From: Brachypodium distachyon | Lineage: Eukaryota > Streptophyta > Magnoliopsida > Poales > Poaceae | Assembly: GCF_000005505.3 (NCBI RefSeq) | Contig: NC_016132.3 | Span: 13,568,501-13,632,500 of the forward strand | Reading direction: 5' to 3' | Length of the DNA: 64,000 bases | Shown: positions 9,878 through 19,465 of the stretch, in pieces | How the letters are laid out: the number at the start of each line of letters is the position of its first letter | How positions within the stretch are numbered: the first letter of the stretch is position 1 | Program-made: the position numbers and the translations under genes | The notes under the pieces: model-generated | The model's input: the letters and a program-made list of their open reading frames with translations, nothing else | Told to the model about the DNA's origin: nothing | Database searches by the model: none

Positions 9878-11686
9878 TTTATTATTATTGTACTAAAGGG
9901 TATGGCCAATCAGATATTCCTTCGTTTCGGGTATATAATTATCCTTCTTAGAATCTGTCCCAAAACAACCAATCCTACCCAAGTTGTTCCTATCATTTCC
10001 AAACCTATCTCGGCCTCGTTGTCTATTCGTATTTGTATTTTATTTGGCATCATTGCTTTTGTATTTATTTTGTTTGTTTTTGTTATCGTTACGGCGAATA
10101 GAGAGTGACGAGGTGGAACAACAACAAAAAGGTTGAAGAAGAAGATTCATCAACGGAGGCATGCCCCCCCCCCCCCCCTCTCTTTGAACATATTTCACCT
10201 ATGTTTTCAAATGGGCATTAGTTAGTTAATTTTATTGTTTTATAAACCTGCATGCTATTTTATTTCTATAGCCAACGTGTCGATTGACACTATCATGATG
10301 CCATAATCTGCTTGTCGCCTTTCTCCTAATACCTGGAATAGTTTATTTAGTATTCTTGCACAAAGTAGAATTGCTTAGCCTTGCTTAATAATTTAGTTCA
10401 CATTGTTTCGAGTGTATCCATCAAGTGTGAGTTATTCTTTTAAAACTTAATTATTGTGAGCATGTTGGATGCTGAGTGTGGTTGGACTTGTGCGACAAGT
10501 GCCGATGGTGTGTTTTAAAACTATTCTGGTGAACTTACCAAGGGTATGGCGGCATCGGATTGTTGGTGGAATGGGTTGGAGTCCCTCGAGTTTGTGGTTG
10601 CCGTTGTACCCTATAAGGGAAAATGCCTGATTTCTGCTTACTTCACCATACAAGTGCAACCACATGCCTAAATGGGTAAGGTGTACCAACTAGGTCAGCG
10701 TGAATTGGTGGCATCTCGGCCAAGTGGTGGATTGGGTCTCGTGGAGACTTGAGGGACTTGCTATCCTTGGCGGCTGCGGCCGTTGTTTGGTGCAAGAGGG
10801 GCCTTTAGCAGGTGGACGTACACACATCCGACTGGGAAACCTTAGCGGGCTGAGACAATACCAAGGATCGTTGATTGAAAGGTCACGTAATCGACGCCAT
10901 TGCTACTCAGGCCAAAGGACAACAAAGGGGTAACACGTCGATTTCATGTGAGTCCAGTGTACAAACTCTGCAGAGTCAAAACTATTCGAATAGCTGTGCC
11001 GCGGTTAATGGACGAGTGAAGTGGCACTTTGGGTCATCTACCTATCATCTCTCTATTTCTTGGTGTTGGTGTGTGAGTGTGTTGGATCGACGAGGTCGAT
11101 TGTGCCGCCGGGTCATGAGGATCCCGCCGCTTATCCGGTGTCGTTGTTGAACGTCATTGAATTGATACCATACAAAACTTGTTTTGGTGTAAAACCGCTT
11201 TCATCAAAAATATGGTTGTATTTCAAATAAAATCGCTTTTATGCAAAATAACCATATATCCTTCCTTTGAAGCCATACATGTAGTTATTTAGGTTTCTTG
11301 AGGGGGCACGCTGAGTACGTAATGTACTCATCGCATTGCATTTTTTTTTATATTCAGAGTTCTATGAAGATGAGGATGCCGACTACAACTACTAGGAGGA
11401 TCCCGGCGTGAGGTCACGTGGACTACCTCGACTGCCTGTGGCTGAGATGGAGTCTCTACGCATTTTATTTCCGCTGATTTCTGATTGTATAATGTCACGA
11501 GTCATTGCACTTTGTATGTCTTTTGGTATATTAATAATAAAGTTTATTTTATCTTTAGTTTGTTGTGCAATGGTACTCATTTTGTATGTGTTCATCAGCT
11601 TGATCATGGACTGATGAAGTTAAACACATTGAGGGTCTGGAAGTTAATTCCGGGTTCCTCATAGAATCAATAAAGCCAGATGTTCT

Positions 11687-12076
11687 TGGAAGATGGAGGT
11701 GGTTCAGGATGTGTTGTCGGCCGAGGCTTATGCTCTCCGGGTTGGCCTGGAGCTTGTGACGCTCACAGGATGCCACAGCATTGCTGTATGCTCCGATAAC
11801 ATGGATGTCATCCAAGCTATGAATGAGGATGGGCAGAGTTATACTACGGCTGCTGCTATTCTTGATGATTGTGCCAGTTTGGCATCCGACTTCATGAAGA
11901 TCTCTTTCAGTCATTGCCCCCAGGAAGCAAACAAAGTGGCTCACGAGTTAGTGGTTCTAGCGAAGTCTACACCGCCCTTCACCTGGTTTCATAATCCCCT
12001 CCTTGCATTGTACCTCTCTTACTTAAAGATGTAACTTTGATTATCAATGAATAAAGAGGTGCTTTGCTGTAAAAAA
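11687..12076 (+). mobile_element. 5'-truncated LINE 3' end with RNase H-like (RVT_3) domain
   Basis: An open frame (11693-12034, 113 codons) shows the RNase H-like fold that ends many plant LINE proteins: SAEAYALRVGLEL, CSDNMDVIQAM, then SHCPQEANKVAHEL. These give the acidic Glu and Asp and the late His of the active site. A 3' UTR with AATGAATAAAGAGG and a run of nine A follow. Direct repeats of about 15 bp (AAAGCCAGATGTTCT) at 11672-11686 and 12077-12091 are the target duplication. A poly-A tail, 5' truncation and a long TSD together are the marks of target-primed LINE insertion. No reverse-transcriptase part remains. Confidence 0.88.
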
Positions 12077-12091
12077 AAAGCCAGATGTTCT

Positions 12092-12670
12092 CAAAAAAAA
12101 GAAGATAATGGGAGATGATCTTGCAGATTTTGAGCTTTGTGTCCTGACAAATCCGTTCATATGTATTTGATGAGTTATTGTCAGTCTGTTATGATTCTTT
12201 TGTTCATATTATAGTCTTATATGGCTCTGGATTCTTTTTGTGTTCTGGCGAAGATCTTTTAAGGTATCATTACCGGCACAAGTACGTTGAACGTCATGGC
12301 TTCCCATCTCTTTGGATGGACGGCTCAAGGGGACTTTTTTAAGCCTTTAAAGGTAGTCAACTTTTTTAATAACAATCTTTTTATTGCCGTTCGAGTTTAA
12401 TAACAATCTTTTTACTGAAGCATCGACAATATTTCGTGTTGCAAAGATTGAAAGATTTATATCATGTAAAAGATGTCTTCAAGAGATCTCATTGTAATTC
12501 TTAGTTACATGAGTTACTTTTTAATTTCTTTGGTCTATGATTACAAACATTATACCTATCACGAGTATGGAGTTTGAATAAAGTTACAGGTTATTCAAAA
12601 AAAGAGAGAGTGGGAGATCGATCCTGTCCCGGGCGTTGCGCTTTGCGTCCCTGCAAATTTGTATGAACCG
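12092..12670 (+). repeat. LINE/SINE-type 3' tail debris with diverged 60-bp direct repeats
   Basis: A tail-like end, GAATAAAGTTACAGGTTATTCAAAAAAA, lies near 12572-12604. Sequences at 12108-12165 and 12606-12668 (both starting AAAAAAAGA and running through GGGAGAT-GATC and GCTTTG-GTCC) are diverged direct copies. The intervening ~450 bp has no coding capacity. Probably two successive non-LTR insertions into the same sequence. Confidence 0.4.
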
Positions 12671-12709
12671 AAACATCCTCATTGATGGCAAAGGAAAATA
12701 GCCTTGAGA

Positions 12710-12975
12710 AAAGCTAGCTCTAATTCCTCATCATAAAACCATAAATCCTTCCAAGCCCGCTCTAATGGATACAATAAGGATCATCTCAAAAATTCCTCAT
12801 GAAACCATAAATCCTTCCAAGCTTGCTCTAAATCCTGATGAAAAGCTTGCTCTAACTCCTAATGAAGCTTGCTCTAATTCCTCATGAAACCATAAATCCT
12901 TCCAAGCTTGCTCTAACTCCTGATGAAAAGCTTGCTCTAATTCCTCATCAAACCATAAATCCATCCAAGCTTACC
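12710..12975. repeat. Short tandem repeat array (AAGCTTGCTCTAA / CATAAATCC)
   Basis: The modules AAGCTTGCTCTAAYTCCT and CTCATSAAACCATAAATCC alternate at least five times with small changes over about 265 bp. The array includes many HindIII sites. It is noncoding, and its last copies overlap the end of the LINE fragment that follows. Confidence 0.8.
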
Positions 12976-13440
12976 CATGGAATATCCTCCTTATTGTAGA
13001 ATTTGTTGAAGTGTTTGAGCAAAAGAGCTTGATTCCAAAGCTTTAAAATAACAATGCCAAGGCCTCCTTTATCTTCAGGACAACACACTTTATCCCAGGC
13101 AGCAAGAGAATTATTAGTAGATTCCCCATTGAGCGAACGTTTGCTCCATAAACAGCGGCGGCAAATTTTCTCAATGTGAGCAATGATTCTACCCGGTAGC
13201 TGCGTAGTGCACATAGTATATGTGGGCTGTGAAGATAAGAAAACATAAATGATGGTGAGTTTGCCGCCATAAGAAAAGCATTGCTGAAGTGTAATAGTTG
13301 CCATGAAAAATGATGAACTTGAAATTTGATAATTGTTCAAAAAAATCCTTCACAAAATGACCTATCAGGTATAGACGTTTATGACTTTCAATCCAAATGG
13401 CCAAAGCCATTGTAATTTCTATGCCATAGTTCATACTAAT
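12948..13440 (-). pseudogene. LINE reverse-transcriptase C-terminal fragment
   Basis: A 130-codon minus frame contains IEKICRRCLW, AAWDKVCCPEDKGGLGI and LKLWNQALLLKH. This is the conserved region after the RT fingers/palm in plant LINE-1 proteins (pattern: W-K-V-C-P-GGLGI-L-N-ALL-K). Two overlapping frames further upstream hold shifted remnants. No domain is complete. Confidence 0.8.
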
Positions 13441-13520
13441 GTTTCATTTTTGGCACGGAGGCGTATCTTGCCATGACAAACAATATTTCTGAAGAGGTTG
13501 TACAACTTTTAGTTAAAAAG

Positions 13521-13617
13521 TACTCACTCCGATCCATAATAAATGTCTTGAACTTGGTACAAAGTTGTACTAGATTTGCACTAAATCCATGACACTTATT
13601 ATGGATCAGAGGGAGTA
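13521..13617. mobile_element. Stowaway MITE
   Basis: Ends CTCACTCCGATCCATAATAA and its inverse TTATTATGGATCAGAGGGAG with TA outside. 97 bp in total. Confidence 0.88.
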
Positions 13618-14112
13618 TTTTTTTTCCATTTTGTAAATGCAAAAATTGTGTGTTTTGTGAAGCAAATACAAGTAATATGATTTAAAATGGCACATATCCA
13701 ATTTTCACATATAGTAGAACATATTTTAGACCGACTGAGCCATTGAGTTAGGTTAAAATTATAGAAGAGACATGACAAACACAAGCAACTAAAGAAAATT
13801 TTAGACCCATTATTTTCACATTTTGCCCACCACTAATAGACTAGCGGCTGAAAAGCCTAAGAAACACATGGTCCCTGTACTCACTTGTGATTGTTGGAGG
13901 AGAAGTAGTGTGGATCCTTGACGTGGCCGGCCCGCTAGATCCATCCCATCTCTCTCTCCTTTTATCTCCCGACCCCCCTCTTGTATGGAGACATCGACAT
14001 GGATGCCCCTTCATTCCCTGCCGCCACCTGTCGCCCCGAGCCGTCCGCTCCCCGCCGCCGGCTCCCAGTCCACCACGAAGTTAGGCCAGAACCTTGGAGG
14101 TCGGCGCCATTG
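13618..14112. other. No recognisable gene
   Basis: The first half is AT-rich. From 13870 it turns GC-rich with short frames (for example 61 codons from 14000) that I cannot assign. It directly precedes the Harbinger terminus. Confidence 0.4.
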
Positions 14113-15689
14113 AGAGCATCTCCACTTGTCCCCCCTAAAGGCCCCCAAAGGCCAAATGGGGGCACCGACGCCGAAAAACCCACCCAGCCACGCCCCCCAT
14201 TTTGCTTTTTCAGCCGGCGCGGCCCAACTTCACATCCGGCGCCCCCAGACCGAACCCAACCCTCGGGGGGGGGGGGGGTGTCGAGGGCACCGGCTCGGGC
14301 GCAAAACCTTGCGGGCCAGCACTCTCAACGGCACAAACCAAAAACATACCCCATTTTCCCCTCTTCGTCGGCTTTGGTGAATTCCACCCCCGAATCGCCG
14401 CCGGAACCACCCCTCTCATCGGCGACGGTATGCAGTCGATAGAAAAAACCCTACTACCGCATAGATCTTCCTTTGCCATCGCAGTTCCATTTTCGCCGTC
14501 CGCCGCCAGCCAGTTCCACCACCGAGTCGGTGCCCACCCCGCAGCCACCTTGCTCGCAAGGTGTTCGACGATTTGCCAAGGCCATGGATTCGGACAACGA
14601 AGAGATGCTCGCCGTGCTTTTTGATGAGGAAGTCGCCACTGCTGATGATACTGCCTCCGGTGGCGAAGAGGAGCATGAACTCATCGTCTCGTCGCTTCTT
14701 GGTCTCATCGCCCAAGATGCACAGCGGCTGGGAAGGGGAGGATCGAGGAAGGCGACGCAAAGGATGGAAGGCTACTACATGCTGTACGCCGACTACTTCG
14801 CCGATGATCCATTGCACAGCTATGTTGTCTTTCGGCACCATTTCAGAATGTCTCGGAAGCTCTTTTTGAAGATCGTCGAGTACCTCCGGGAGTACGACGA
14901 TTACTTCAAATTGAAGAGTGACGCCGTCGGCACACTTGGTTTCACAACAATTTAGAAATGCATGGTATCCCTCCGGTTGCTTGCTTATGGAATTCATGCC
15001 GATACACAGGACGACTACCTCCGCATGGCTGAATCCACGGCCATCAACTGCATGTACAGGTTCTGTACGGCAACTGTGGCGGTGTTTGGAGATCAGTACT
15101 TGAGAACACCCACTGCAGAAGACCAAGCTCAGATCCTAGCACAAAATGCAGAAAGAGGATTCCCTGGTATGCTTGGCAGCATCGACTGTATGCATTGGTC
15201 ATGCAAGAACTGTCCATTTGCACACCAGGGCATGTATAAAAGCCACAAAGGATCATATAGTGTGGTCCTTGAGGCAGTGGCCGATCAGATCTGTGGATTT
15301 GGCATGCCTTCTTCGGTATGGCAGGATCGCATAATGACATCAATGTGCTGCGCAACGCTCGAATGTGTTTGCCAAGCTCGTTGAAGGCACTACTCCTCCG
15401 GTGAACTATGAATGAATGGCCATGTGTACAACATGGGATACTACCTAGCAGATGGCATCTATCCAAGATGGTCGACCTTTGTGAAGACAATCTCAAACGC
15501 ACCCGCAGGAGGAGCAAGATCTTGGTTTGCGACACGACAGGAAGCATGCAGGAAGGATGTCGAGCGGGCATTTGGTGTGTTGCAGGCTCGAATTGCCATC
15601 GTCCGGTACCCTGCTCTCACCTGGTCAAAAGATCAGATGTGGGAGGTCATGACTACCTGTGTGATCATGCACAATATGATCATTGAGAG
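14113..15689 (+). pseudogene. PIF/Harbinger-type transposase, 5' part
   Basis: The element appears to begin at AGAGCATCTCCAC, a typical grass Harbinger terminus. A transposase (DDE_Tnp_4 type) follows. The part from about 14584 to 14955 has the N-terminal region with RMEGYYMLYADYFADDPL. The part 14956-15300 has [16 protein letters not shown] and the first catalytic Asp in [11 protein letters not shown]. The second Asp (GSHNDINVL in a shifted frame) lies near 15340. The Glu lies in [13 protein letters not shown] (about 15555-15595). Breaks: TAG at 14953-14955, a one-base frameshift near 15290, and a further shift before 15412. Reading frame and sequence resume at 21483 after a retrotransposon insertion. 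Confidence 0.88.
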
Positions 15690-18600
15690 TGAAGCGATCC
15701 CCCTTCACCAAGGGTTCGATCTCTGTGCTTACTTGTGCTAGTCCCTGGATCGACTCACTAGCACACACAGTTCAAGATGTAATACCAAGATACAAAGGTC
15801 AAAAGTACTTTATTACATCGTATCATCCAGAACTTAAATTGTACTTACAAACTTGCATGACCTCCTAGGCCAGCATAAACAAATAATGTTCAAAACCATG
15901 ATAACAATGTATCATGAAGCTGCAGCGGAAAGGTAGAGCAAAAGGGCCTCATCTACTCCCAAAGGAGAGAGCATGTTGGAATGTAAGCACATGACCCAAA
16001 GAAATATCGACGAACCTCACTCTTCGTCAGTTTCACCTGCATTATTAATTGCAGCCACTACGTGGTTAATACATTTGAATGTATTGGCAAGCTCACTAGA
16101 GTTATAAAGGACCTATCAAGTACATGCATAGTTTGCTAAGTGGGGTTTGGCTACTTTGCATAAAAGCATCATTATTCAAATCCTATCATTTTTAGACAAA
16201 TAGTTTTGAATTCTATTGGACACAGGGTAGAAACACCCATGCTCCTATTAACCTAGGCACATTGAGTAGAAACATCAATGCTCCTACCCAGTTCAAACCA
16301 TTCATTTTATTAGGAAATTGGAATGAGTGAGACCTTCCTTACAACTCCAATATCTAGTTGCTCATAATTGTCCGTAACCGGGGACACGGCTAAGTACTTA
16401 GTTTGACACTCTCGAGAGGTGGTACACTTTACCCACAAGAATTCAACGTGTTAATCCCTTGCTGTCCTCCGGGTGGAGTAGCAACGGCACTGACTTCAAG
16501 AATTTTCAGAACATGTTCACCCAAACCACCTGAGGGACCCGCGCTCCCACCTACACAACTACCTCAGTACAATCTCTCGAATCTGGGTAAACATTTCTTA
16601 CTCCATCCAGGCAGAGCCCATATTACCATGTGGTTGTACTGGAAGCTACTAAACAGGAAACTAGTCCAGTCTCTGGTTATCCCGGGTGGCATCCCACATT
16701 GTGACGAAGGTGCTCCCCAAATCCACGGAAGAGACGTCCATGGACGATCCATTCCTGAATCCACAGGAACTCGACTCAGAGGGACCCATAGAAATGGACC
16801 TAACGTCACGACATCCGAATACTCAAAGAAGCCCACCCAGGACGGTTCATTGAATTACTTGTTTTGCCATACACTAGGAAAACTATATTTGTAATTCAAT
16901 AGTATCACATTGTAATAATACTACCCTCGTATATTATCATAGCATAGCATTTTACTACTACGATGGCAATTGGTGGTGAAGGTCATGACAAAGGTATCCT
17001 ATACTACTAGGACAGGTCATAGCTAGTATAGATACAATAATAATCTTAACAATGCAACTAATAAAATCTAGTGCATAATAAAATAATGGGTAAATGGTCA
17101 AAGTGAACTTGCCTTGATAATAGTTGGTATTCAGACACTCTTCACAGTCACACAGTTCGCTCTCCGACAAAACTATACAATCAAGCAAACATACACATAC
17201 ATAAACACACCATACAAGCAAAAGAATATGTATGTCATGATGCAATGCAAAACATGTGACATGAGTTTGGTTTCTTTTATTTGGGTGATCTACTGATCCA
17301 TTGCCTTGCTAATTAAACACATGTAATTAGGGTTTTTAAGCAAAAACAAAGGTGAGGGTTTAAACCCTAAAATGAGGTTTTATTTGCAACAGCAAAACAA
17401 TTTAATTCAAAATATTTATTTATCTATCCCATTGGACACAGGACAATAAAACAAAATTTTGGGCACTGGTTTCATTCAAAGAGGACTTCTAAATAATTAG
17501 TTATCATTTAAATGGCATAAAACCCTATTCTGTAATTTGAATGTGATTCAAATATTCAAATTTGAATTTGGACAGTGCCAAAAGATTCTACACTTCCTAA
17601 GGATTCCAAAAAGGTGTGGATCACTAAATTTGGCCAAACAGATTTAAAGTTATGATCATTTGAAGTTACAGGGGCCTATCTGCAAAAGTGCCTTTTAATT
17701 AATCCGGGGGATTAAAATTAGATTTTTTATTTTATAAAAATAGATGCCACGTGGCGCGTTCCTGTCCGTCGGTACCGGTTCGGTTTAAGTGAATAAGGAC
17801 GATCTAATCTACACCGTTGATCAACGATCGGACGGACGAGGGGCGAGGGTTTTTACCGGGCGGCGGCGGTGGTCACCGGAGACGGAGGGAACGGCGGCGC
17901 GGGGGTGCTCCGGCGACGTGGGCGCGACGGGGAAGCGACGGGCGAGGGCGGCGCGGCACGGCGGACTCGGGGGCGGGGTCGGAGGCGCTCGGGGACGGCG
18001 GGGTGCTCGCCTAGGACGGCAAAGAGGCGGCGGCCGGCGGTGAGCTTCGGTCGAACGGCGACGGCGTCCGAGCTCGTCGGCGCGACGCGAAACGGCGGCG
18101 GGCTTGGAGCTTCTCCGGCGAGCGATTCCGGCGGCCTGGGGCGTGCGAGCGAGGGCAAACGGGGGGGAAAAGAAGCGGGGTGCCCGGGCTTTAAAGCGAC
18201 GCGGCCAGTGGGTTTCGGGAAGGCCGGAATCTCCGGATTCCGGTGATTGCGGCGGCGCGGGGAGTCCGGCGCGGGCGGTGCGGGCGCCTTCCAAACGGAG
18301 CCTGACAGGTGGGCCCCACCTGTCAGCGTCTCCGCACGAGCGCGCGGGCGGCCGGGCTGGCGGGGCCGGTCGGGCGCGGTCGGACTGGGCCGGTTCGGCC
18401 CATTTGGCCGGGCCGGTCCGGTTTTCTCTTCTTCTTTTTTTCCTTTAGCCCTTTTCTTTTTCTGTTTTTCTTATTTCTTTGATATCTTTTGATTTTGAAC
18501 TCGAAATTGGTCCAAACAAATTCCAGAAAATTTGTAAAATCATGTTCCACCATGATACAACTTTTGGGAGTATTTTCCCCTCAAAATAAAATATATAAAA

Positions 18601-18880
18601 ATACATTTGCCCTATAAATGCTTTTAGGGTTATATATCCTTTTAAATAAAATACCTTTTCAACTCCAAATAATTACCCAAAAATTATGGGATAGCTCATA
18701 TGTGCAATAAACCCCTTTTATACATAAACCCTATTGGTTTGAAAATCCAATGCTTAAATGGGTGTGAACAAAATCTTTTAAAGTCTTTTGTGATTCAAAT
18801 TTGAATTCAAACATGCAATTGTGGCATGATGCTTATGGATGCAATGCATATGAAAGGTTTTGAATTTTTGGGATGTTACA
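15690..18880 (-). repeat. Gypsy 3' LTR, 3.19 kb, complete
   Basis: Full-length LTR, TG...CA. The 17540-18880 part is present again in the right LTR. It includes a G-box core GCCACGTGGC (about 17746), a very GC-rich 17800-18420 core, and a terminal AT-rich part ending GGGATGTTACA. Open frames in the GC-rich core on both strands are compositional and are not called as genes. Confidence 0.9.
18302..18326. other. Near-perfect palindrome in the LTR (copy 1)
   Basis: Twelve-base arms CTGACAGGTGGG / CCCACCTGTCAG around one C. The same palindrome recurs at 20197-20221 and 20899-20923. The GTGGGCCCCAC core contains a site-II-like GGGCCCAC word common in grass promoters, so a protein-binding role is possible but unproven. 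Confidence 0.8.
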
Positions 18881-18892
18881 GACCTAACCCCC
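18881..18892 (-). other. Gypsy polypurine tract
   Basis: On the minus strand, AAGGGGGTTAGGTC lies between the stop of the polyprotein and the LTR start TGTAACATCCC, the position of the plus-strand primer. Confidence 0.7.
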
Positions 18893-19417
18893 TTAAGATG
18901 AATCTCGTCCTCGAGATTCGGTGTGGCTAGCAAAGAGGTGTGGGTGGTCTTCTCGAAGATCATCTTCGCGTTCCCAAGTGGCTTCTTCTTCTGTATGATG
19001 GTCCCACTGGACTTTGCAAAACTTGATGGTCTTGGATCGGGTCTGTCTCTCGGCTGTATCCAAGGTCCTGATCGGTTTCTCCTCATAGGTGAGGTCACTC
19101 TGTATCTGGACTTCCTCAAGTGGAATTGTATCCCTCAGGGGTGTTTCGGCCATCTCTGGGTGACACTTCTTCAATTGTGATACGTGGAAGACGTTGTGGA
19201 CATTGGACAGTGCTTCCGGTAAATCCAACTTGTAAGCTACCTCTCCTTGTCGCGACAATATCTTGAAAGGTCCAATGAAGCGGGGTGCTAACTTTCCTTT
19301 TATACCAAATCTCTTCACTCCGCGTATCGGCGAAACTCTGAGATACGCCCTGTCTTCAGCTTCATACGTAACCTCCCTACGTTTTGAATCCGCATAGCTC
19401 TTCTGTCTTGACTGAGA
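18893..19417 (-). pseudogene. Gypsy integrase C-terminus and chromodomain remnant
   Basis: An open frame of about 175 codons begins inside integrase (SQSRQKSYAD, then EDRAYLRVSP). It continues through GKLAPRFIGPFKIL, VYKLDLP-like AYKLDLPEAL and HNVFHVSQLKKC. It ends with a chromodomain: IRTLDTAERQTRSKTI, KVQWDHH, EATWERE, HPHLF. In chromoviruses this domain steers integration to marked chromatin. The natural TAA is at 18893-18895. Upstream everything is missing: near 19418 the coding sequence joins directly to LTR sequence, so the copy is non-functional. Confidence 0.9.
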
Positions 19418-19465
19418 TTGGACAGTTCCAAAAGATTCAGCTTCAAATATTCAAATTTGAAATTG
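19418..19465. other. Deletion junction with filler DNA
   Basis: Integrase sequence is followed by ATTGGACAGTTCCAAAAGAT (about 19416-19435). The LTR then starts near 19442 and has its own ATTGGACAGTGCCAAAAGATTC (from 19463). The first copy is therefore an imperfect duplicate of nearby LTR sequence placed at the breakpoint. This is the usual trace of error-prone end joining with template switching. Confidence 0.7.

Larger units (their letters stand above)
1802..11661 (+). mobile_element. Probable long gypsy-type LTR (solo or LARD-like), split by the copia element
   Basis: The stretch starts TGTAACATACC, almost the same as the TGTAACATCCC start of the better-proven gypsy LTR at 15690-18880. Its far end (11340-11661) has a similar order of features: an ATGAAGATGAGGAT stretch, a pyrimidine-rich region, AATAAAG, and a terminal CA. 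Taking out the copia insertion (2502-7800) leaves about 4.5 kb without a long open frame. Matching 5-bp target duplications were not found at the presumed ends, and no internal gag-pol follows. It could be a solo LTR, a LARD remnant, or a mosaic of several elements. The two visible pieces are 1802-2501 and 7801-11661. Confidence 0.42.

Noticed and set aside
11398..11614. Small frames at the end of the long LTR as host exons
   Set aside because: The context (AATAAAG, pyrimidine blocks, LTR-like end) and similar peptides in LTRs of this kind argue for retrotransposon sequence.
12710..12975. A CRISPR-like array
   Set aside because: Unit lengths vary, there are no unique spacers of constant size, and the genome is eukaryotic. 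It is a minisatellite.
17789..18448. Overlapping frames of 80-157 codons on both strands in the GC-rich LTR core (repeated at 19684-20363 and 20316-21089)
   Set aside because: They recur wherever the LTR core recurs, are rich in Arg/Gly/Pro/Ala in all frames, and have no family motif. They are due to GC composition and lie inside a proven LTR.
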